From Flavobacteriales bacterium (GTDB lineage Bacteria > Bacteroidota > Bacteroidia > Flavobacteriales > UBA7430), in NCBI GenBank assembly GCA_024959975.1, contig JANXFM010000023.1, forward strand, positions 1 through 15,425: DNA of 15,425 nt, read 5' to 3'. Within the stretch, counting starts at the first letter, position 1. The number at the start of each line of letters is the position of its first letter. Of this stretch, positions 8,340 to 13,401 are shown piece after piece. The position numbers were made by a program, and so were the translations under genes. The notes under the pieces were generated by a model. The model ran no database searches. It saw nothing but the letters and a program-made list of their open reading frames with translations, and had not been told where the DNA came from.

Positions 8340-8897
8340 ATAGCAATTAGAAGAAGAAGAAGTAGAGGTCCAGGACGTGTCATTAGAGAAAATGCACACA
8401 GCATTAACAAAGCTATTAAAGCTCCTGAGGTAAGACTTACTGCAGGTGAAGGCGTAGAAGAAGGGGTATACCCAACTCGTAAAGCCATAGCATTAGCTGA
8501 TGAGTTAGGACTTGACTTAGTGGAAATTGCTGCTAAAGCAAACCCACCTGTTTGTCGTATTGTAGACTATAACAAGTTCTTGTACGAGCAAAAAATGCGT
8601 CAGAAAGAAATGAAAGCCAAAGCCTCGAAAGTGGTGATTAAGGAAATTCGTTTCGGCCCGAATACAGATGAACACGATTTTGACTTTAAACTAAAGCATG
8701 CCAAGAAATTCTTGTCAGATGGTGCTAAACTTAAAGCCTTCGTATTCTTTAAAGGACGTTCGATCTTGTTTAAGGACAAAGGAGAAATATTATTGCTTCG
8801 CTTTGCTCAGGAGTTGGAAGACTACGGTAAAGTGGAACAATTACCAAAACTGGAAGGTAAACGTATGATTATGTTTATCAGCCCAAAAAAGAAATAA
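8340..8897 (+). CDS. infC: Translation initiation factor IF-3, ATA start codon
   Basis: IF-3 binds the 30S subunit, blocks premature 50S joining and rejects wrong start codons and initiator tRNAs. Read from ATA at 8340 the protein is 185 residues. It has a basic N-terminus (AIRRRRSRGPGR), the N-domain segment INKAIKAPEVRL...EGVYPTRKAIALADELGLDLVEI, the conserved NPPVCRIVDYNKFLYEQ, a basic linker, and the C-domain KEIRFGPNTDEHDFDFKLKHAKKFL through to MIMFISPKKK. No ATG, GTG or TTG occurs in frame between the upstream stop region and 8520, and starting at the GTG there would remove 60 conserved residues. The AGGAGG at 8326 is ideally placed for ATA. In E. coli infC starts with AUU and IF-3 represses its own translation through that codon. 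The same logic probably applies here (inference). The start could also be ATT at 8346. Confidence 0.93.
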   Translation: MAIRRRRSRGPGRVIRENAHSINKAIKAPEVRLTAGEGVEEGVYPTRKAIALADELGLDLVEIAAKANPPVCRIVDYNKFLYEQKMRQKEMKAKASKVVIKEIRFGPNTDEHDFDFKLKHAKKFLSDGAKLKAFVFFKGRSILFKDKGEILLLRFAQELEDYGKVEQLPKLEGKRMIMFISPKKK

Positions 8898-8930
8898 AAA
8901 CTCATATTTAGGAAATAAAGAGGACAGATC

Positions 8931-9125
8931 ATGCCAAAGATGAAAACTAAATCCAGTGCCAAAAAGCGTTTTAAGCTTACAGGAACTGGTAAAATCAAGA
9001 GAAAGCATGCTTTTAAAAGTCACATTCTAACGAAGAAAGGGACAAAACAAAAGCGTAACTTAACAAAAACAGGTTTGGTACACGAATCAGATGTACCTAA
9101 CATCAAGCAACAATTGTGTATATAA
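8931..9125 (+). CDS. rpmI: Large ribosomal subunit protein bL35
   Basis: The 64-residue basic protein has the bL35 hallmarks: MPKMKTKSSAKKRFKLTGTGKIKR at the N-terminus, then HAFKSHILTKK.TKQKRNL. Length matches the family. AGAGGA (8919-8924) lies six nucleotides before the ATG, so the start is firm. It sits 33 nt behind infC and 86 nt before rplT, in the conserved infC-rpmI-rplT order, and should be cotranscribed with both. Confidence 0.97.
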   Translation: MPKMKTKSSAKKRFKLTGTGKIKRKHAFKSHILTKKGTKQKRNLTKTGLVHESDVPNIKQQLCI

Positions 9126-9154
9126 TACGCAATTAGTGTTTATTAATTAACCCT

Positions 9155-9195
9155 GTACATAGCACCTAAGAGCTTCGCAAGAATCCGCTACGTAT
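9155..9195 (+). promoter_or_regulatory. Possible structured leader of rplT
   Basis: In the 86-nt gap between rpmI and rplT, GTACATAGC (9155-9163) can pair with GCTACGTAT (9187-9195) with one mismatch and one wobble, around a loop that itself contains CTTcgcAAG. bL20 represses its own operon in other bacteria by binding structured mRNA, so this could be an autoregulatory site. This is inference from position and a weak hairpin only. Confidence 0.25.
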
Positions 9196-9211
9196 AAAAA
9201 AATTAAACATT

Positions 9212-9559
9212 ATGCCTAGATCAGTAAATCATGTTGCGTCTAAAGCACGCAGAAAAAAAGTAATTAAACTTGCCAAAGGTTACTTCGGAAGAAGAAAAAA
9301 CGTTTGGACCGTAGCGAAAAACGCTGTTGAAAAAGGTTTAACATACGCCTACAGAGACCGTAAGGTTAAGAAAAGAAACTTCCGTTCTCTATGGATTCAA
9401 CGTATTAACGCCGGTGCACGCCAGTATGGCATGTCTTACTCTCAATTTATGGGAGCGGTTCATAAAAACAACATCGAACTTAACCGTAAGGTTTTGGCCG
9501 ATTTGGCAATGAATCACCCGGAAGCTTTCAAAGCAATCGTTGATAAAGTAAGCAAGTAA
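9212..9559 (+). CDS. rplT: Large ribosomal subunit protein bL20
   Basis: The protein is 115 residues, the normal bL20 length. It starts MPRSVNHVASKARRKKVIKLAKGY, with the family motif GYFGRRKNVWTVAKNAVEKGLTYAYRDRKVKKRNFRSLWIQRINA. The basic N-terminal arm reaches into 23S rRNA and helps 50S assembly. The C-terminal globular half (SYSQFMGAVHKNNIELNRKVLADLA) is intact. It is the last gene of the operon, 26 nt before a strong terminator. No Shine-Dalgarno sequence precedes the ATG, only an A-rich stretch, which is common for this phylum. Confidence 0.98.
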   Translation: MPRSVNHVASKARRKKVIKLAKGYFGRRKNVWTVAKNAVEKGLTYAYRDRKVKKRNFRSLWIQRINAGARQYGMSYSQFMGAVHKNNIELNRKVLADLAMNHPEAFKAIVDKVSK

Positions 9560-9584
9560 AAAGCATAACATTCCTAAATATGTT

Positions 9585-9611
9585 AAAAGGAGCCTTCGGG
9601 CTCCTTTTTTA
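9585..9611 (+). terminator. Rho-independent terminator of the thrS-rplT operon
   Basis: AAAAGGAGCC and GGCTCCTTTT form a perfect ten-pair stem closed by a TTCG tetraloop, followed by more T residues. It ends the plus-strand operon. Confidence 0.9.
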
Positions 9612-9668
9612 TTTAACAGATGTTCAAAGTAAAAAAGCTAATTACTGAAAAGAGTTTTAAGTTTTGTC

Positions 9669-9682
9669 CCGATAGCTATCGG
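9669..9682. repeat. Perfect 14-bp palindrome in intergenic spacer
   Basis: CCGATAGCTATCGG is a perfect palindrome in the 118-bp spacer 9612-9729, between the rplT terminator and the end of the TPR gene. It is followed by small repeated fragments (GGATgtcatactATCC, then gctgactgctgatcac). Similar palindromic spacers recur in some Bacteroidota genomes (recollection, not checked). The rest of the spacer holds no gene. Confidence 0.45.
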
Positions 9683-9729
9683 AATTGTCGAAGGATGTCA
9701 TACTATCCTGAAAGCTGACTGCTGATCAC

Positions 9730-10752
9730 TTATTTTAACCCTTCAACGCGTTCTAAACCATCCATGGAAGGTAAGTAAGCCGGATCGAGCATTAAACTGG
9801 TTCTATAATCAGACTCCGACTTAATCAAGTCTCCCATTAGTTCATAAGCGTATGCCCTCCCAAAATAGGCCTCAAGATAAGAGGCATCAACGGCAACAGC
9901 CTTTGTAAAATACGTCACAGCTTTGGGATAATCTCCGGCAAAAATCGCTATTACTGCGATGTTATGCAACGATGTTTTATGCTCCGGGTTTACCTCTAAT
10001 GCACGTTCATAAGCCTGAATAGCTTCATCAAATGCCCTGAATGACTGATAAAACATCCCCACTTTGTAATGAATGTCATAACGATAAGGTTTCAATCGAA
10101 GTGCTGCATTAAAATAGTCCAAAGCCAACATGTCACCTTTCGATGAATAAAGCACTCCCATCTGATCATAAGCCTTAAACAGACCCTGATCTTCATTTAT
10201 GGCCGCTTGAATGTACTTCATTGCCTTAATGGTATCTTCATCCATTAAAGCGTAATTACCGGTTAAAAACAAAGCAGATGAATTTTTAGAATCAAAATCC
10301 AATACCTCATTTAATCTTTTTTGCCCGCTTTTTAATTCGCCTACCGCCAAATACATCTCTGCAAGATTTAATCTACAATCGATATTTTCGGAATCTAAAT
10401 TTGAACACTTTTCCCAACAATCTCTAGCATACCGACTTTGTTGCATGGCATAGTGCAAAACACCCAACTTTAACCAGTAGTTTGCATTGGCAGAATCTAA
10501 TTGAACGGCTCTTTTCAAATCTGAAACACCCGGTTCTAAAGATCGAGCTTTCATGTGCAAATTTGCTCGTTCAAAGTACAAAGATGCATTCAAACTATCA
10601 TTTGAAATTAGTATGTCAAGGGAATCAATTTTAGGGTTCAATACGAAAGCAGAATCTACTTTCTCATCAGAAGTAACATCATTTACAGTTGTTGTTTGCT
10701 GACATGACGCAAAGGCAACACAAAGTACGAAGCAAATATATTTTTTCATCAT
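9730..10752 (-). CDS. TPR-repeat lipoprotein
   Basis: The protein is 340 residues. Its N-terminus MMKKYICFVLCVAFASC ends in a lipobox-like F-A-S-C (C17), so it is probably a membrane-anchored lipoprotein. After a polar linker, about residues 54-335 are tetratricopeptide repeats, roughly eight, with the usual pattern (e.g. ASLYFERANLHMKA...GVSDLKRAVQLD, YFNAALRLKP, AIQAYERALEVNPEH, AVTYFTKAVAVD). TPR arrays bind partner proteins; the partner is unknown. The gene lies downstream of recA on the same strand. Its start is 11 nt beyond the recA terminator, so it needs read-through or a promoter overlapping the terminator or inside recA. A second ATG three bases in could also be the start. Confidence 0.85.
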   Translation of the reverse strand: MMKKYICFVLCVAFASCQQTTTVNDVTSDEKVDSAFVLNPKIDSLDILISNDSLNASLYFERANLHMKARSLEPGVSDLKRAVQLDSANANYWLKLGVLHYAMQQSRYARDCWEKCSNLDSENIDCRLNLAEMYLAVGELKSGQKRLNEVLDFDSKNSSALFLTGNYALMDEDTIKAMKYIQAAINEDQGLFKAYDQMGVLYSSKGDMLALDYFNAALRLKPYRYDIHYKVGMFYQSFRAFDEAIQAYERALEVNPEHKTSLHNIAVIAIFAGDYPKAVTYFTKAVAVDASYLEAYFGRAYAYELMGDLIKSESDYRTSLMLDPAYLPSMDGLERVEGLK

Positions 10753-10763
10753 TTTAAAATCGA

Positions 10764-10787
10764 AAAAGAACCCCGAAGGGTTCTTTA
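10764..10787 (-). terminator. Rho-independent terminator of recA
   Basis: On the minus strand AAAGAACCC pairs with GGGTTCTTT, nine perfect pairs with a TTCG loop, continuing TTTCG. It starts directly behind the recA stop codon and ends about 11 nt before the TPR gene. Confidence 0.8.
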
Positions 10788-11786
10788 TTAAGCATTCTGA
10801 ATTTGCTCGATAATTTTAGTTTCCAACTCTTCAGCAAGTTCTTGGTTGTCTAGTAAAAGTCGTTTAACAGCATCGCGTCCCTGCCCCAATTTGGTATCGC
10901 CATAGCTAAACCAGGAACCACTCTTGTTAACAACACCATATTCTACACCCAGATCAATGATCTCACCTACTTTTGAAACTCCTTCACCATACATAATATC
11001 AAATTCCGCTTTACGGAATGGAGGAGCTACTTTATTTTTCACCACCTTCACTCTTGTACGGTTACCAACAACCTGGTCACCATCTTTCAACTGCGTACTT
11101 CTGCGAATATCTAAACGAACCGAAGCGTAAAACTTAAGTGCATTACCACCAGTTGTCGTTTCCGGATTCCCAAACATCACACCAATCTTCTCACGAAGTT
11201 GGTTAATAAACATACAGGTACAACCTGTTTTAGATATCGAAGCCGTAAGCTTTCTTAAAGCCTGAGACATTAAACGAGCATGTAAACCCATTTTAGAATC
11301 TCCCATCTCACCTTCGATCTCACTTTTAGGAGTTAAAGCGGCTACCGAGTCAATTACAATAATATCAACTGCTCCGGAACGAATTAAATTATCAGCAATT
11401 TCCAGCCCTTGCTCACCCGAATCAGGTTGAGCAATAATTAACTCGTCGATATTTACACCCAAATTTTCTGCATAAAAACGATCGAAAGCGTGCTCCGCAT
11501 CAATAAAAGCTGCAATACCTCCGGCTTTCTGAGCTTCTGCCATAGCATGAATGGCAAGCGTTGTTTTACCGGAAGATTCTGGACCGTAGATCTCTACCAC
11601 TCTTCCTTTTGGATAACCACCTATTCCGAGTGCCAGATCTAAGCCTAATGAACCCGTAGGAATGCAAGCAATATCTTCTGCTGCTATATCACCCATTTTC
11701 ATTACGGCTCCTTTACCATATGTTTTTTCCAACTTATCCATTGTAAGTTGTAATGCTTTCAGTTTTGCCTCTCTTTGCTTTTCCAT
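10788..11786 (-). CDS. recA: Recombinase RecA
   Basis: This ATP-dependent strand-exchange protein acts in homologous recombination and as the SOS coprotease. The Walker A is GPESSGKT (68-75) and the Walker B DIIVID (141-146). The L2 DNA-binding loop region NQLREKIGVMFGNPETTTGG (195-214) and the KAEFDIMYGEGVSK segment are intact. At 332 residues it is shorter than E. coli RecA (353) because the acidic C-terminal tail is reduced, here ending EELETKIIEQIQNA. The start at 11786 gives the normal N-terminus (MEKQREAKLKALQLTMDKLE). It lies 54 nt downstream of the peroxiredoxin gene on the same strand and is likely cotranscribed with it. A tandem 10/11-bp repeat lies in that gap. Confidence 0.98.
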   Translation of the reverse strand: MEKQREAKLKALQLTMDKLEKTYGKGAVMKMGDIAAEDIACIPTGSLGLDLALGIGGYPKGRVVEIYGPESSGKTTLAIHAMAEAQKAGGIAAFIDAEHAFDRFYAENLGVNIDELIIAQPDSGEQGLEIADNLIRSGAVDIIVIDSVAALTPKSEIEGEMGDSKMGLHARLMSQALRKLTASISKTGCTCMFINQLREKIGVMFGNPETTTGGNALKFYASVRLDIRRSTQLKDGDQVVGNRTRVKVVKNKVAPPFRKAEFDIMYGEGVSKVGEIIDLGVEYGVVNKSGSWFSYGDTKLGQGRDAVKRLLLDNQELAEELETKIIEQIQNA

Positions 11787-11819
11787 AGTTTCTTTCTTTA
11801 CTGTGACAAATCAACAACT

Positions 11820-11840
11820 ACTTGGTGTCAACTTGTGTCA
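11820..11840 (-). repeat. Tandem 10/11-bp repeat upstream of recA
   Basis: On the minus strand the bases read TGACACAAGT followed directly by TGACACCAAGT, two near-identical copies just after the bcp stop codon and about 34 nt before recA. It could be an operator or mRNA element for recA, or a chance duplication. I know no established SOS box in this phylum that it matches. Confidence 0.35.
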
Positions 11841-12302
11841 TTAACTATATGATTCCAATATTTGATTGGTATGATCTTTCGTCTTCACCTTCGTGAAGAT
11901 CTTTTCTATCACCCCATTTTCATCAATCACAAAAGTGGTTCTGTGAACTCCATCATATTCTTTGCCCATAAATTTTTTAGGTCCCCAAACACCATAGGCT
12001 TTAATCACCTCTTTATCCTCATCAGCAATTAAACTAAAAGGCAGGTCGTATTTATCAATAAACCTTTGATGTCTTTTCGCCGGATCAGGGCTAACGCCTA
12101 TAACGACAAATCCTTTACTCATAAGTGTGGTATAATTCTCACCAAGATTACAAGACTCGGCAGTACAACCCGGAGTCATATCCTTTGGATAGAAATAAAG
12201 AATTACTTTTTTACCGGAAAAATCCGACAAAGAAACCTCTTGTTCTTTTTCATTTAATGCACTAAACTTCGGTGCTTTATCACCTTCTTTTAAAAAAGCC
12301 AT
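11841..12302 (-). CDS. bcp: Thioredoxin-dependent peroxiredoxin, BCP/PrxQ type
   Basis: This cytoplasmic peroxidase reduces hydrogen peroxide and organic hydroperoxides, with electrons from thioredoxin. The 153-residue length is typical. The motif YFYPKDMTPGCTAESC carries the peroxidatic C46 and, five residues later, the resolving C51 that marks this subfamily. Other conserved parts are GVSPDPAKRHQRFIDKYDLPFSLIADEDKEV and VHRTTFVIDENG. The gene precedes recA on the same strand, which would link peroxide defence with DNA repair in one transcript. Confidence 0.95.
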   Translation of the reverse strand: MAFLKEGDKAPKFSALNEKEQEVSLSDFSGKKVILYFYPKDMTPGCTAESCNLGENYTTLMSKGFVVIGVSPDPAKRHQRFIDKYDLPFSLIADEDKEVIKAYGVWGPKKFMGKEYDGVHRTTFVIDENGVIEKIFTKVKTKDHTNQILESYS

Positions 12303-12322
12303 CTATTTAATTTTTATTCAAT

Positions 12323-12330
12323 CAAAAATA
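12323..12330 (-). promoter_or_regulatory. Candidate -7 box of bcp-recA
   Basis: The minus strand reads TATTTTTG, a match to TAnnTTTG, about 21 nt before the bcp start. The nearest TTTG (12355-12358) is 24 nt away, slightly too far for a good -33 box, and lies inside the terminator hairpin of the previous operon. Confidence 0.35.
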
Positions 12331-12336
12331 AAAAAA

Positions 12337-12365
12337 TGCCTCATCTGAATACATCAAATAAGGCA
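12337..12365 (-). terminator. Probable terminator of the sigma factor operon
   Basis: TGCCTcAT and ATaAGGCA pair over eight positions with one mismatch around a 13-nt loop. On the minus strand this is followed by a T-rich run. It lies between the small-protein gene and bcp. Confidence 0.5.
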
Positions 12366-12398
12366 GTACTTATCAACAAAAAAAAGGAGTGCGACCTT

Positions 12399-12584
12399 TT
12401 AATTGTTCACAATAATGATGGTATCCAACGATTTAGATTTAATTACTGCAGAAGATTTAGCGTAATCCAGTACAAATCTTAACGCTTCCTCAGAAGGTTT
12501 AAAATATTTACTATCGTTTTTGCGTATGTTTTTTCCGGAATCTGACAGTCCGGTTCTGTCATAGAGTGTAGTTGATTTTGCCAT
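12399..12584 (-). CDS. Small conserved-looking protein downstream of sigma factor
   Basis: The 61-residue protein has no recognised domain, signal peptide or membrane segment. The sequence is polar in its first half (DRTGLSDSGKNIRKNDSKYF), with a short probable helix in the second (SEEALRFVLDYAKSSAVI). It is expressed behind the sigma factor gene, 47 nt apart and on the same strand, with a terminator-like hairpin after it, so a two-gene operon is likely. I recall similar short RTG.SDSGKN...SKYFKPS proteins in other Flavobacteriia, but this is a recollection. Its place beside an ECF sigma gene allows an accessory or anti-sigma role, yet nothing in the sequence shows one. Confidence 0.6.
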   Translation of the reverse strand: MAKSTTLYDRTGLSDSGKNIRKNDSKYFKPSEEALRFVLDYAKSSAVIKSKSLDTIIIVNN

Positions 12585-12631
12585 AGAATCTGTTTTTCAT
12601 TTCTCCTATAACGACAACCAACCTTCATTTA

Positions 12632-13216
12632 TTATATGGCTAAATTGATTTGATGTTTTTCTTGAAGTCTTCTCAGGTTCATCAATGCATAACGCATTCT
12701 TCCCAAAGCTGTGTTAATACTGATATCACATTCTTCAGAAATTTCTTTAAAGGTCATACCCGCATAATACCTCATTTCCAAAACTTCTCTTTGCTCATCA
12801 GACAAATACCTGATTAATTGTTTTAGATCATTAAACACTTGCGATCGTACCATGTCATCCTCAGTACACTCGGCTTCTTCACCCAGCGTGTTAAAAATGT
12901 CGTATTCATCATTTGGGCGTATCATTTTTACCCGGGCTTCCCTACGGAAATGATCGATCACCATATTATGGGAAATTCGCATTACCCAGGAAATAAACTT
13001 CCCCTCTTCATTGTAACACCCCTCACGGAGTTTGTTGATTACTTTAATAAACACTTCCTGGAAAATATCATTCGCTAAGTCCACATCCTTAACTTTTGAC
13101 ATGATAAAACCAAAGACTTTGTCTTTGTGACGAATAATTAAACGTTCAATAGATAAGGAGTCGCCGGATAAAAAGGCACTAACAAGTTGTTGGTCAGAAA
13201 AATTTTGCACACGCAT
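12632..13216 (-). CDS. ECF sigma factor (sigma-70 family), SigP-like
   Basis: The 194-residue RNA polymerase sigma factor has region 2 at about 24-94, including DIFQEVFIKVINKLREG (the -10 binding helix), and region 4 at about 128-183. The HTH there is MTFKEISEECDISINTALGRMRYAL. The 30-residue linker (95-127) is acidic. The shape, the EGKFISWVMRISHNMVIDHFRR segment and the NTALGRMRYAL helix resemble the widely conserved Bacteroidota ECF group that includes SigP of Porphyromonas gingivalis, which acts with PorX to activate T9SS genes. This assignment is from memory and was not tested by alignment. No anti-sigma membrane protein is next to it; a 61-residue protein follows instead. A well-matched promoter lies about 90 nt upstream. 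Confidence 0.85.
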   Translation of the reverse strand: MRVQNFSDQQLVSAFLSGDSLSIERLIIRHKDKVFGFIMSKVKDVDLANDIFQEVFIKVINKLREGCYNEEGKFISWVMRISHNMVIDHFRREARVKMIRPNDEYDIFNTLGEEAECTEDDMVRSQVFNDLKQLIRYLSDEQREVLEMRYYAGMTFKEISEECDISINTALGRMRYALMNLRRLQEKHQINLAI

Positions 13217-13306
13217 AAGCTACCATTTAGGTTAAACATCAATAAAAATGTAATAGGTAGAAATGCTTCTATAGGCAAAAAAGGGTTTTGTTCGTAATAA
13301 TTTACT

Positions 13307-13338
13307 CAAATATAGAACTTTTCAATAATCATACCAAA
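13307..13338 (-). promoter_or_regulatory. Bacteroidota-type promoter of the sigma factor gene
   Basis: On the minus strand TTTG (13338-13335) is followed after 20 nt by TATATTTG (13314-13307), matching the TTTG-N19-21-TAnnTTTG consensus. It implies an untranslated leader of about 85 nt before the start at 13216. Confidence 0.65.
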
Positions 13339-13349
13339 AGTTCAAATGT

Positions 13350-13376
13350 TAACGTCAGTTAAATTTCATAATTTTG
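13350..13376 (+). promoter_or_regulatory. Candidate promoter of uvrA
   Basis: TAATTTTG at 13369-13376 matches the -7 box. The -33 region, around position 13350, is only a weak match (TGTT). With the transcript starting near 13383, the ATG at 13402 has a short leader, whereas the ATG at 13387 would be almost leaderless. Confidence 0.5.
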
Positions 13377-13401
13377 CCTTTTTGCAATGCATAAAAAGTA
13401 T

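Noticed and set aside
8520..8897. infC starting at GTG 8520
   Set aside because: This would drop 60 residues that match the conserved IF-3 N-terminal domain, and no ribosome-binding sequence precedes it.
9612..9729. A short gene in the spacer after the rplT terminator
   Set aside because: No reading frame with a plausible start or protein-like composition is visible.
12559..12600. A 13-codon leader peptide (MKNRFYGKINYTL) overlapping the start of the 61-aa gene on the minus strand
   Set aside because: The AGGAG is only two nucleotides from its ATG, too close for normal initiation, and there is no other support.
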